Shown here: piece by piece, positions 1-6,781 of the stretch
How positions within the stretch are numbered: position 1 is the first letter of the stretch
Layout of the letters: each line of letters starts with the position of its first letter
Assembly: GCA_018712665.1 (NCBI GenBank)
Contig: DVGP01000118.1
Coordinates: 1-14,507 of the forward strand
Direction of reading: 5' to 3'
Origin: Candidatus Pelethomonas intestinigallinarum
GTDB lineage: Bacteria > Bacillota > Clostridia > Oscillospirales > Oscillospiraceae
Length of the DNA: 14,507 nt
Notes under the pieces: model-generated
What the model was told of the DNA's origin: nothing
Seen by the model: only the letters and a program-made list of their open reading frames with translations
The model's database searches: none
Program-made: the position numbers and the translations under genes

Positions 1-10
1 GGCGGGAACT

Positions 11-44
11 TTTTCCACATATGAAACAGGGCTCTTGTGGAATA
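11..44. repeat. Inverted repeat with DnaA-box-like arms
   Basis: TTCCACA (13-19) is repeated inverted as TGTGGAA (36-42) across a 16-nt spacer. The left arm extended to 11-19 reads TTTTCCACA, which fits the relaxed DnaA-box pattern TTWTNCACA. The right arm extended to 44 reads, on the other strand, TATTCCACA, with one departure. Two sites alone do not make an origin, so this is recorded as an inverted repeat only. Confidence 0.4.
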
Positions 45-97
45 CCCCGGGAGTGCCCATAGAAAATGGAGGTGACTACAGGGCCCATGGGGGATTC

Positions 98-123
98 CAA
101 AGGGGGACAAGCGTCCCCCTTTG
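98..123. repeat. GC-rich hairpin
   Basis: A perfect 11-bp stem, CAAAGGGGGAC (98-108) pairing with GTCCCCCTTTG (113-123), closes a 4-nt loop (AAGC). It is not followed by a T-run on either strand, so it is not a standard terminator. It is part of the hairpin cluster in this flank. Confidence 0.65.
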
Positions 124-144
124 TGTCGTCGTGGGGGTGGGGTA

Positions 145-193
145 CATAGGGGAGGGACCCCATCGAAAGGGTCCCGCCCCTATGCGTGTTTTT
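145..193. repeat. Long hairpin, possible terminator of an upstream gene
   Basis: The arms 145-160 and 169-184 form a 16-bp stem with a single A.G mismatch (153/176) and an 8-nt loop (CATCGAAA). On the plus strand the stem is followed after a few bases by TGTTTTT (187-193), so it could terminate a plus-strand transcript entering from the left. No such gene is visible in the window, so the terminator role is only a possibility. Confidence 0.5.
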
Positions 194-194
194 G

Positions 195-222
195 GTTACT
201 TTTTGCACGAGCAAAAAGTGAC
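195..222. repeat. A/T-rich hairpin
   Basis: GTTACTTTTTGC (195-206) pairs with GCAAAAAGTGAC (211-222) around an ACGA loop. It is a 12-bp stem with one U.G pair in the plus-strand RNA. The core TTTTTGC/GCAAAAA resembles in style, though not in exact sequence, the T-rich palindromes at 12298-12462. It may belong to a dispersed intergenic repeat. Confidence 0.55.
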
Positions 223-225
223 TCG

Positions 226-279
226 GGGTACGGGGGTGAAGCCCCCGAAAAGGTAAAGGTACGGGGCTGAAAGCCCCGA
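226..279. repeat. Two tandem GAA-loop hairpins (imperfect direct repeat)
   Basis: Two near-identical units follow one another. The first has arms CGGGGG (231-236) and CCCCCG (242-247); the second has arms CGGGGCT (262-268) and AGCCCCG (272-278) around a GAA loop. Each is preceded by GGTA and followed by GA, so the pair is an imperfect direct repeat about 31 bp apart. On the minus strand they lie 3' of the response regulator and the second is followed by a T-rich stretch, so a weak role in ending that transcript is conceivable. Confidence 0.5.
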
Positions 280-319
280 GAATAACGAGTTGCAGAGCAG
301 TTCGCTCCGTGAAAAAATC

Positions 320-1012
320 TCAGAACCCCCATTTGTACCCATATCCCCATACAGTGTTGATATAGGTGGGATTTTGGGCGTTGTCCTCAATTTTCAGCCG
401 CAGCCGGCGGATGTTCACGTCCACGATCTTCAGCTCCCCGAAGTAGTCCCGGCCCCAGACCATGTCCAGAATCTCCTCCCGGCTGAGGGCCTTCCCCGGG
501 TTCTCCATGAACATCTTCATGATGGAGTACTCCACCTGAGTGAGCTTGATCCGCTGGCCGTTTTTTTCCAGAGTGCGGTTGCGGGTGTTGAGCAAAAAGG
601 GCTCCTGGTAGATCTCCCCGGGCTGCTCCATGGGACCGCCGCCCCCGGCCCGGCGGTACAGGGCGTCCACCCGGGCGGTGAGCTCCGCGGGGGAGAAGGG
701 TTTGGTCACATAGTCGTCGGCGCCGGTCATCAGCCCCGTCACCTTGTCCATCTCCTGGCTGCGGGCGGTGAGCATGATGATGCCGATGCGGGTGTTGGTG
801 GCCCGGATCCTGCGGCAGACCTCAAAGCCGTCGATGCCCGGCAGCATAATGTCCAGCAGGGCCACCCGAATGTCGCTGTTGTCTTTCAGTTTTTCCAGAG
901 CTTCCTCACCGGTCTCGGCCTCAATGACCTCATAGCCCGCCCGGGTCAGGTTGATGACGATAAAGCTGCGGATGCTGGACTCGTCTTCCAGCACCAGAAC
1001 TTTTCTGGCCAT
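320..1012 (-). CDS. OmpR/PhoB-family response regulator
   Basis: The product is a 230-residue DNA-binding response regulator that would be phosphorylated by a sensor kinase and then control transcription. The receiver domain (about 1-120) has the acidic pocket E9-D10-E11, the phosphoacceptor D54 in LLDIMLPGIDG, T82 and K104 in TKPFSP. A winged-helix Trans_reg_C domain follows (about 130-230), ending in the typical YINTVWGYGYKW. I chose the ATG at 1012 because GGGGGA lies just upstream and MARKVLVLEDE begins right at the first receiver strand; an upstream TTG at 1054 would add 14 unrelated residues. It lies 94 nt downstream of the lipoprotein gene on the same strand and is probably cotranscribed with it. 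No histidine kinase lies next to it in the window, so it is an orphan or its kinase is elsewhere. The regulon is unknown. Confidence 0.93.
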   Translation of the reverse strand: MARKVLVLEDESSIRSFIVINLTRAGYEVIEAETGEEALEKLKDNSDIRVALLDIMLPGIDGFEVCRRIRATNTRIGIIMLTARSQEMDKVTGLMTGADDYVTKPFSPAELTARVDALYRRAGGGGPMEQPGEIYQEPFLLNTRNRTLEKNGQRIKLTQVEYSIMKMFMENPGKALSREEILDMVWGRDYFGELKIVDVNIRRLRLKIEDNAQNPTYINTVWGYGYKWGF

Positions 1013-1079
1013 GCAGATCCCCCATTCCGCCGCGATGCGCGGCTCATTTGTCAATAAAACGCAAACTTCCTTCCGCTTC

Positions 1080-1098
1080 GGGGGCGGCTTGCGCCCCC
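1080..1098 (-). repeat. Intercistronic hairpin
   Basis: GGGGGCG (1080-1086) pairs with CGCCCCC (1092-1098) over a 5-nt loop, in the 94-nt gap between the lipoprotein stop and the response regulator start. In the minus-strand RNA it is not followed by a U-run, so it looks like a processing or stability hairpin rather than a terminator. It could set different expression levels for the two genes. Confidence 0.45.
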
Positions 1099-1106
1099 CC
1101 GCCGGA

Positions 1107-2462
1107 TCAGTTGTCCGTGGTGTTCCACTGGGCCAGAATCGGCCGGAACTGTCCGGCCAGGTCCTCCTGGTCCACTGCGAAGCGCCACTGGCTGTATGCC
1201 TCGGTAAAGTCCACCGCGTAGATGGTGTCTGGCTGGAGACGCAGAATGCTGCGCCCCGCCTTGGCGGCCCTGGCCTCCCGGTCGGAGCCCGTCAAGGTGT
1301 AGACAGTAAACAGCGCCTCGCCCACGCCTCCGTTATTGACGCTGTAGAAGGTGGTGGCCCGCTCGGTGGCGCTGGAGCTGTCCTGACGGACGGTGAAATG
1401 GGTGTCCCAGGCCTCCGGAATGAGAAGGTACCAGCTGTCCGACTGGTTGTGGTAGGTGATGGCCTGCTGGGTGGGCGTACCGTCGGCGGCATAGCTGAAC
1501 CAGTAGATCTTCCAATAGGTGTCTTCCCCGGCGGTGGAGAGAAGCTCGGCGGGCCGGGGAACCTCCGTAATGCCGTCGCCGTTGACGTCGGTGGGCTGGA
1601 GGTTCAGGAAGCGGGAGATCTGGGTGGATACGCCGGTGGAGCTGCTCAGGACGATGTTGGTCAGGTCCGGCTCCCGGTAGGTCAGGATGTCCGTCACCGC
1701 CCGGGAGGTCTCCTCCACGCCGGTGACCCGGCCGGTGACAAAAAGGGCCGTTTCCCCGCTCTCCAGGGTCCCCGTCTGCACCCACTGCAGCTCAGCCGGG
1801 GTGGTGGAGAGCCGGGCGCTGGAGCGCAGCTGCAGGCTGCCGCCGTCCCAGTCGTAGTAATCGGCCACGGTGCCGCCGCTCTCTGTCTCGTCGCTGCGCA
1901 GCACCACCAGCTCCATCACGTCGTCGCTGTCCAAATCAATGACCTCGTAGCGGGTATAGGCGGCGGACATGATCATCACCGGTTCCAGGTCCTCCAGGGC
2001 ATAGGCCGCCATGGCCTGGACCTCGGTGCTGACCCGCCAGCTCACCAGGACCTCCTTGACCCCGTCGTGGTCCATGTCCTCATAGCGGATGCTGTGGATG
2101 GCGGTGCCGCTGCCCTCGATGACAGAGGCCTGGACGTAGGTGTCCTCCACGGCGCGGAAAATATAGATCTTCAGGGGCCGCTCGTCGCTGTTCTGGCGGA
2201 AAAAGGCCACGGCCTCCTCCACCCCGTCGCCGTCCAGGTCCTCCAGCTGCACGGGCTGGAGATTGGACCCGGCGGTGGGGGCGGCGTACTCCGCCCCGCT
2301 GGCCAGGATAGCGTCCATCTGGGCGCTGAGCTCCCGGTATTCGTCGGGGAGCTGCGGCAGGGTGTAGAGGTCCTCCACCGAGGCCGTCATCATGCAGCCG
2401 CTGAGCAGTACGGGCAGCGCCCCGGCCAGCAGCAGGAACAGTATGTGTTTCCACGGCCTCAT
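1107..2462 (-). CDS. Lipoprotein with Asp-rich calcium-type loops
   Basis: The product is a 451-residue predicted lipoprotein of unknown function. Residues 1-22 form a lipoprotein signal peptide (K5, then a hydrophobic run) ending in the lipobox LLSGC, with C23 as the lipid-anchored residue, so it should sit on the outer face of the membrane. Four short Asp/Gly-rich loops resemble EF-hand-like or FG-GAP/VCBS calcium loops: DLDGDGVEEA (about 75-84), DMDHDGVKEV (129-138), DLDSDDVMEL (176-185) and DVNGDGITEV (292-301). Each is followed by a hydrophobic strand, as in beta-propeller repeats. No catalytic motif is evident. The start has a GAGGAGG site 8 nt upstream. It precedes the response regulator on the same strand, which suggests, without proving, a shared role in envelope sensing. 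No clear promoter is seen upstream. Confidence 0.85.
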   Translation of the reverse strand: MRPWKHILFLLLAGALPVLLSGCMMTASVEDLYTLPQLPDEYRELSAQMDAILASGAEYAAPTAGSNLQPVQLEDLDGDGVEEAVAFFRQNSDERPLKIYIFRAVEDTYVQASVIEGSGTAIHSIRYEDMDHDGVKEVLVSWRVSTEVQAMAAYALEDLEPVMIMSAAYTRYEVIDLDSDDVMELVVLRSDETESGGTVADYYDWDGGSLQLRSSARLSTTPAELQWVQTGTLESGETALFVTGRVTGVEETSRAVTDILTYREPDLTNIVLSSSTGVSTQISRFLNLQPTDVNGDGITEVPRPAELLSTAGEDTYWKIYWFSYAADGTPTQQAITYHNQSDSWYLLIPEAWDTHFTVRQDSSSATERATTFYSVNNGGVGEALFTVYTLTGSDREARAAKAGRSILRLQPDTIYAVDFTEAYSQWRFAVDQEDLAGQFRPILAQWNTTDN

Positions 2463-2626
2463 CGGTCGAACCTCCTCTCTCCCGCGGGGCGGATCAAACC
2501 CCGCCGCGCTACCTTATAATGTATCACAAACCGCCGCCGTTTGGTAGCCCCTCTTTACCGATTCATAAAAGATTTACAAAGGGAACGCCTCTTGCCGGAC
2601 AGTGCCCGCCGCCTGCCGGGGGTTCC

Positions 2627-2655
2627 TTGACAAACCCCGGACCGCCCGATATACT
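2627..2655 (+). promoter_or_regulatory. Sigma-A promoter for the ferredoxin/ASKHA gene
   Basis: A perfect -35 TTGACA (2627-2632) is separated by 17 bp from the -10 TATACT (2650-2655). Transcription would start near 2662 and give a leader of about 43 nt before the ATG at 2705, which has GGAAAGG just upstream. The near-consensus match predicts strong basal expression. Confidence 0.85.
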
Positions 2656-2704
2656 AAGACTGGCAAAATACTTTCATTTTCATACAGACCGGAAAGGAAC
2701 CGCT

Positions 2705-4636
2705 ATGTTTACCATTAAATTCATCATCGAGGGCGGGGACCCGGTGGTTATCTCCGCCAACGCCGGGGAGAAGCTGCTGGACGTGGCAAGGAAGGCCAAC
2801 GTGGCCATCGACGCCCCCTGCTCCGGCAACGGGGTGTGCGGCAAGTGCCGGGTCCGTCTGGCCTCCGGCTACCTGGACGCCCCCATCAACCGCCACATCA
2901 CCTCCGAGGAGTACGCCGCCGGCTGGCGCCTGGCCTGCCTGGCCCAGGTCAGCGGCGACGCGGAGATCGAGGTGCCGGACATCGCCTCCGCCTACCGCAA
3001 CCGCATGAAGGTGGCGGACCTGAGCTCCCCGGAGGAGGTGGCCATCTTCGACGATCTCCGCCGGCAGCTCATGGAGGCGGGCTTCGCCTTCTCCAGCGAC
3101 CTGAGCTTCCTGCCCGTGGAGCTGGCCGAGCCCACCCTGGCGGACACCATGCCGGACAACGAGCGGCTGCTGCGGGCGGTGGAGGCCGCCAGCGGCGTGC
3201 CCATGGAGCAGATCATCCTGCCCTACTGCGTGCTGCGGGACCTGAGCTGGGTGCTGCGGGAGAGCGAGTTCCACGTCAAGTGCGTGGTCTCCCGGGACGC
3301 CGACGGCCAGCGGCTGATGATCCGGGACGTGCTGCCGGCCGGCAACACCGAGCCTATCGTGGGCTTCGCCCTGGACCTGGGCACCACGTCCCTGGCGGGG
3401 CTGCTGGTGGACCTCCAGACCGGGAAGATCCTGGCCAAGGCCAGCGGCGGCAACGGGCAGATCCGCTACGGCGCCGACGTGATCAACCGCATCATCGAGT
3501 CCGACAAGCCCGGCGGCCGCCGCAGGCTCCAGGACGCGGTAGTCAAGGAGTCCATCATCCCCATGCTGGTGCAGATGTACCGCTCCGCGGGGGTCAACCC
3601 CCGGCGGATCTACCGCATGGTCCTGGCGGGGAACACCACCATGAACCACCTGCTGCTGGGACTCCACGCCGACCCCATCCGCATGGAGCCCTTCGTCCCC
3701 AGCTTTTTCCAGACCGACTACCTCTACGTCCGGGACATCGGGCTGAAGATGAACCCCCTGGCGGAGCTGATCGTGGCCCCCAACATCGGCAGCTACGTGG
3801 GCGGGGATATCACCGCCGGGACATTGGTGTCCATGATCTGGAACAGCCCGGAGATGAGCCTCTTCATCGACCTGGGCACCAACGGGGAGCTGGTCTTCGG
3901 CAACAACGAGTTCCTCATGTCCTGCGCCTGCTCCGCCGGCCCCGCCTTTGAGGGCGGCGACATCTCCTGCGGCATGCGGGCCACCGACGGGGCCGTGGAG
4001 GCCTGCGCCATCGACAAGGAGACCATGGAGCCCACCCTCACCGTGGTGGGAGGCGGCGCCCCCGCGGGTATCTGCGGCAGCGGCATCATTGACGTTATCG
4101 CCGAGCTCTTCCGCTGCGGCATCATCAACGGCAAGGGCAAGTTCATTAGGGAGGGGGAGCGGGTCCTCCACGACGAGCACGGCATGGGCTCCTTTGTCCT
4201 GGCCTGGCAGAAGGATACCGGCGGGGTGAAGGACATCACCATCAACGAGGTGGACATCGACAACTTCATCCGGGCCAAGGGCGCTATCTTCTCCGCCACC
4301 CAGACCATGCTCCAGTCCCTGGGCTTCGACGCCTCGGTGATCGAGCGGGTGTACGTGGCCGGGGGCATCGGCAGCGGCATCAACATGAAGAACGCCGTGA
4401 CCATCGGCATGTTCCCGGACATCCCCCTGGAGAACTTCCACTATATCGGCAACTCCTCCCAGGCCGGCGCATACGCTATGCTTCTCAGCAGCCAGGCCCG
4501 GGAGAAGGTCTTCGAGCTGGGCCGGTCCATGACCTACCTGGAGCTGAGCAACGAGCCCGGCTACATGGACGCCTTCGTGGCCGCCTGCTTCCTGCCTCAC
4601 ACCGATTCTTCTCTCTTCCCCAGCGTGGACCTTTAA
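2705..4636 (+). CDS. 2Fe-2S ferredoxin / ASKHA ATPase (RACo-like, DUF4445)
   Basis: The product is a 643-residue protein of the family that includes RACo, the ATP-dependent reductive activator of corrinoid methyltransfer proteins. The N-terminal ferredoxin domain (about 1-92) has cluster ligands C39, C45, C48 and C78 (C-x5-C-x2-C-x29-C). A linker region (about 95-215) follows, then an ASKHA nucleotide-binding fold with DLGTT (224-228), LAGNTTMNHLL, FIDLGTNGEL and the adenosine motif VAGGIGSGINM. The end, EPGYMDAFVAACFLP, is characteristic of the DUF4445 group. I chose ATG 2705 for its ribosome binding site, promoter and fit to the ferredoxin start; the frame is open upstream but that stretch holds the promoter. 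It is monocistronic and ends in a strong terminator. No corrinoid protein or methyltransferase is nearby, so the partner is not identified and the corrinoid role is inferred from family only. Confidence 0.88.
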   Translation: MFTIKFIIEGGDPVVISANAGEKLLDVARKANVAIDAPCSGNGVCGKCRVRLASGYLDAPINRHITSEEYAAGWRLACLAQVSGDAEIEVPDIASAYRNRMKVADLSSPEEVAIFDDLRRQLMEAGFAFSSDLSFLPVELAEPTLADTMPDNERLLRAVEAASGVPMEQIILPYCVLRDLSWVLRESEFHVKCVVSRDADGQRLMIRDVLPAGNTEPIVGFALDLGTTSLAGLLVDLQTGKILAKASGGNGQIRYGADVINRIIESDKPGGRRRLQDAVVKESIIPMLVQMYRSAGVNPRRIYRMVLAGNTTMNHLLLGLHADPIRMEPFVPSFFQTDYLYVRDIGLKMNPLAELIVAPNIGSYVGGDITAGTLVSMIWNSPEMSLFIDLGTNGELVFGNNEFLMSCACSAGPAFEGGDISCGMRATDGAVEACAIDKETMEPTLTVVGGGAPAGICGSGIIDVIAELFRCGIINGKGKFIREGERVLHDEHGMGSFVLAWQKDTGGVKDITINEVDIDNFIRAKGAIFSATQTMLQSLGFDASVIERVYVAGGIGSGINMKNAVTIGMFPDIPLENFHYIGNSSQAGAYAMLLSSQAREKVFELGRSMTYLELSNEPGYMDAFVAACFLPHTDSSLFPSVDL

Positions 4637-4647
4637 TTGATAGGCGC

Positions 4648-4689
4648 AAAAGTGCCGGCTCCGTCATCCAAGACGGAGCCGGCACTTTT
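4648..4689. terminator. Bidirectional rho-independent terminator
   Basis: A perfect 18-bp inverted repeat (4648-4665 with 4672-4689) encloses a 6-nt loop (ATCCAA). The GC-rich core is flanked by AAAA on the left and TTTT on the right, giving a U-tract on both strands. It lies between two convergent genes and should end both the ferredoxin/ASKHA and the hemolysin III-family transcripts. Confidence 0.95.
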
Positions 4690-4707
4690 CATAGGCGAAG
4701 ACACGGG

Positions 4708-5352
4708 TTACACACAGTACAAAGCGATGCACACATATTGCAGGACGCTGCCCGCCAGCACGAACAGGTGCCAGACGAAGTGCATATACCCCCGCTGGGA
4801 CTTGTAGAACAGGATGCCCACGGTGTAGGCCAGGCCGCCCCCCACCAGCAGGGCCAGCCCCAGGGGCGGCAGCGCCTGGATGATGGCCCGGAGGGCCACC
4901 ACGATCAGCCACCCCATCAGGGCGTACAGGGCCATGGACACCTTGTCGAACCGCTTTAGGTCGATGGCGTTGAGGGTGATGCCGATCACCGCCAGGGTGG
5001 TGTTGGTCAGAAACAGCAGCCACCCGGTCCTGCCTCCCACCACCAGCAGGGACATGGGGATATAGGTCCCCAGGATCAGCACAAAGATGGAGCAGTGGTC
5101 CATGACCCGCAGCACCCGCTTTACCCGGGGGTCCCGTACCCCGTGGTATACCGCCGAGGCGGTGTAGAGCAGCACCAGGCTGACGCCGTAGGCCGTCAGG
5201 CTGGCGGTGCGAAGGGCCGAGCCGGTCAGTGCGGCCTTTGTTACCAGGGGCACCGCCCCGGCCAGGGCCAATAGCGCCCCCAGGCCGTGGGAAATGGTAT
5301 TGGCAATCTCCTCGCCCGCGGTCTGCGGCCGCTTGATCCTCTCCTTTGACAT
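4708..5352 (-). CDS. trhA: Hemolysin III / PAQR-family membrane protein
   Basis: The product is a 214-residue integral membrane protein with about seven hydrophobic segments, the usual size for bacterial HlyIII/TrhA proteins. It has the family motifs ISHGLGALL near the N-terminus, SAVYHG in the second membrane segment, DHCSIFVLILGTYIP in the third, and HFVWHLFV near the C-terminus. The conserved Ser/His of the second segment and the H-x3-H of the last are the positions that bind zinc in the related adiponectin receptors. The family is linked to membrane lipid homeostasis; the old hemolysin name does not establish toxicity. The ATG at 5352 is preferred over GTG 5361 because AGAGGTGA, its Shine-Dalgarno sequence, overlaps the GTG. 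It is monocistronic, driven by a near-consensus promoter with a palindrome at the start site, and convergent with the ferredoxin/ASKHA gene. Confidence 0.92.
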   Translation of the reverse strand: MSKERIKRPQTAGEEIANTISHGLGALLALAGAVPLVTKAALTGSALRTASLTAYGVSLVLLYTASAVYHGVRDPRVKRVLRVMDHCSIFVLILGTYIPMSLLVVGGRTGWLLFLTNTTLAVIGITLNAIDLKRFDKVSMALYALMGWLIVVALRAIIQALPPLGLALLVGGGLAYTVGILFYKSQRGYMHFVWHLFVLAGSVLQYVCIALYCV

Positions 5353-5388
5353 AAAGATCACCTCTTGCGAATATTAAAATCAAGTAAT

Positions 5389-5405
5389 CTAATATTTGAT
5401 ATTAG
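5389..5405. promoter_or_regulatory. Candidate operator palindrome at the trhA start site
   Basis: A perfect 7-3-7 inverted repeat, CTAATAT-TTG-ATATTAG, is centred on about 5397, where minus-strand transcription from the adjacent promoter should begin. It touches the -10 box. A protein bound here would block the promoter, so a repressor site is the simplest reading. The regulator is not known; the divergent DUF1836 gene product is a candidate by position only. Confidence 0.6.
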
Positions 5406-5432
5406 TATATATCGCTTTATTATTCCTGTCAA
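5404..5432 (-). promoter_or_regulatory. Sigma-A promoter for trhA
   Basis: Read on the minus strand, -35 TTGACA (5432-5427) and -10 TATACT (5409-5404) are separated by 17 bp. The start site is predicted near 5397, leaving a 45-nt leader that contains AGAGGTGA before the ATG at 5352. Confidence 0.85.
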
Positions 5433-5465
5433 GTTGTTCCTGAAAATATTTTTTGTCGCAACGCA

Positions 5466-5494
5466 TTGCATTTCATGGGGAAATGGTCTATACT
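5466..5494 (+). promoter_or_regulatory. Probable promoter for the DUF1836 gene
   Basis: A good -10 TATACT (5489-5494) lies 17 bp downstream of a weak -35 TTGCAT (5466-5471). The start would fall near 5501, about 20 nt before the ATG at 5521, with the AGGAGG site (5510-5515) between. The weak -35 suggests modest or activator-dependent expression. Confidence 0.6.
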
Positions 5495-5520
5495 GAAGAA
5501 AACAATTTCAGGAGGGACCT

Positions 5521-6078
5521 ATGGAAAACGAGAGAGAGCTGGTGGACCAGCGGCTGGGACAGTGGGTGGCCTCCATGCAGGAGTTTCGCCTGCCGGACTG
5601 GGACAGCCTGCCCCAGTTGGAGCTGTACATGGATCAGGTCATCGTCCTGCTCAAGCGGTACCTGGGGCCTCTGAGCTGGGGAGGTGAGGAGAAGGCCATC
5701 ACCGCCAGCATCATCAACAACTATGTGCGGCTGAAGGTCATGCCCCCGCCGGTGAAAAAGCGCTACGGTCGGGTCCACCTGGCCTGCCTCATCATCATCT
5801 GCATCCTCAAGCAGAACCTGAGCATCTCCAACATTCAGCGGATGCTGCCGGAGGACCACAGCGAGGAGGCGGTGCGGCGGCTGTACAACGACTTTGTGGA
5901 GCAGTACCACCTGGTGTCCGGGAAGTTTGTCCACCATATGCAGGACCGTAACGCCCCGCTGATCGAGAGCGGCAGCCCCATCACCTCCGCCGCCATCATC
6001 TCCAACCTGTTCCAGGGCCTGACGGAGTATCTGCTCCAGCCGCCCCAGGAGCGGGAGCCGGGGAAGAAGAGCGAGTGA
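5521..6078 (+). CDS. DUF1836 domain protein, putative regulator
   Basis: The product is a 185-residue soluble protein that I recognise as the DUF1836 family common in Clostridia. Visible family features are the N-terminal WxxSMQEFRLPDW-type segment (about 15-27) and the central ITASIINNYVRLKVMPPPVKKRYGR region (about 60-84), which reads as a MerR-like helix-turn-helix in which the second helix and loop precede conserved basic residues. A helical segment with HLACLIIICILK follows (86-97). The C-terminal third is predicted helical and ends in a charged tail. DNA binding is inferred from the family's helix-turn-helix resemblance; no target is known. The start is set by AGGAGG at 5510-5515. It is divergent from trhA across 168 nt and ends in a bidirectional terminator, so it is a single-gene unit. 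Confidence 0.82.
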   Translation: MENERELVDQRLGQWVASMQEFRLPDWDSLPQLELYMDQVIVLLKRYLGPLSWGGEEKAITASIINNYVRLKVMPPPVKKRYGRVHLACLIIICILKQNLSISNIQRMLPEDHSEEAVRRLYNDFVEQYHLVSGKFVHHMQDRNAPLIESGSPITSAAIISNLFQGLTEYLLQPPQEREPGKKSE

Positions 6079-6119
6079 GCCGGCGCCCCGCCCCTCTATT
6101 CTTTGCCGTCCGACCAATA

Positions 6120-6163
6120 AAAATGACGGGAGATCCCACGAAAATGGGATCTCCCGTCATTTT
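6120..6163. terminator. Bidirectional rho-independent terminator
   Basis: A perfect 19-bp inverted repeat (6120-6138 with 6145-6163) has a 6-nt loop (CGAAAA) and A-rich/T-rich outer ends, giving U-tracts in both directions. It lies between the convergent DUF1836 gene and the last gene of the molybdenum hydroxylase operon and should end both transcripts. Confidence 0.93.
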
Positions 6164-6168
6164 ATGGT

Positions 6169-6774
6169 TTATGGTTTTGTTATATCGCCCGGCTGCTCCG
6201 GGCGGGACCGCAGCCCCTCCAGAGCCAGGACCGTGTCCACGTCCCGCAGCTCCTCGGCGGAGGCGGGGTACAGGAGCAGGGCCTCCGGGTGGGCCCGGAT
6301 CACGGCGGAGCCTCCCCGGTCCCCCTCCAGGGCCAGGAGCTCGGGGAAAAATTTCCGGGGAAAAATACAGGGGTTGCCCCGCCGGCCGTCGCAGCCCAGG
6401 GCCACGATCCGGTCCGGGTGGCCCAGGAAGCGGCCCAGGGCCCCGGCCACCGTCTCCCGCCGCAGCAGCGGCTGGTCGGAGACCAGGAACATGGCCCCGT
6501 CCACATCCCCCAGGGCTGTGAGGCCCAGGCGGACGGTGTAGCTGGCGCCCCAGTCCGGGCGGTCGTTGACCACCACCTGGAACCCACGGCCCCGGGCCAG
6601 GGCCTCCACCTCCGGGTACTGGGTCACTACCACGGCGGCGCGGAGCAGCTCCGCCGGCACCGCGTCCAGGACCCGCCGGATCAGGCTCCGGCCCTCCAGC
6701 TCCGCCAGGAGCTTGTTGGAGCCGAACCGCACCCCGTTCCCCGCCGCCATCACCACGCAGCCGACCCGCGGCAT
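6169..6774 (-). CDS. mocA: MocA-like molybdenum cofactor cytidylyltransferase
   Basis: The product is a 201-residue nucleotidyltransferase that would join CMP to molybdopterin to make the cytosine-dinucleotide cofactor used by xanthine-dehydrogenase-type enzymes. It shows the glycosyltransferase-A-like motif VMAAGNGVRFGSNKLL near the N-terminus, with AAG as in CTP-using MocA rather than the AGG of GTP-using MobA. It also has the metal-binding motif LVSDQPLL, then GNPCIFP, EGDRGG and a C-terminal DVDT. It is the last gene of the operon, 7 nt after the 2Fe-2S subunit gene, which fits a dedicated maturation factor. The start is GTGATG; I take the ATG (6774), but GTG 6777 is possible. CTP versus GTP use is inferred from the AAG motif and context. 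A YgfJ-like role in a selenium-dependent hydroxylase pathway cannot be excluded. Confidence 0.85.
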   Translation of the reverse strand: MPRVGCVVMAAGNGVRFGSNKLLAELEGRSLIRRVLDAVPAELLRAAVVVTQYPEVEALARGRGFQVVVNDRPDWGASYTVRLGLTALGDVDGAMFLVSDQPLLRRETVAGALGRFLGHPDRIVALGCDGRRGNPCIFPRKFFPELLALEGDRGGSAVIRAHPEALLLYPASAEELRDVDTVLALEGLRSRPEQPGDITKP

Positions 6775-6781
6775 CACGCTG

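Larger units (their letters stand above)
1..319. other. Gene-free region with clustered hairpins
   Basis: I see no credible coding region here; the open frames lack ribosome binding sites and have no recognisable product. The stretch holds at least six inverted repeats, the main ones listed separately, interspersed with G-runs and C-runs. It lies just downstream of the response regulator stop codon, so it is the 3' flank of that transcript and perhaps of a gene to the left of the window. Such GC-rich and A/T-rich hairpin mosaics look like intergenic repeat elements rather than a gene, but only a genome-wide copy count would show that. Confidence 0.6.

Noticed and set aside
11..44. Possible replication origin from two DnaA-box-like sites
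   Set aside because: Only two sites, one imperfect, with no A/T-rich unwinding region and no dnaA, dnaN or rpmH nearby. The sequence left of the window could change this.
951..2519. Plus-strand open frame opposite the lipoprotein gene
   Set aside because: The product is a Gly/Val/Leu-rich shadow, whereas the minus strand has a signal peptide, lipobox and repeated calcium-type loops.
2654..4600. Minus-strand open frame of 648 codons opposite the ferredoxin/ASKHA gene
   Set aside because: The same antisense effect of biased codons; the sense frame has full domain structure, promoter and terminator.
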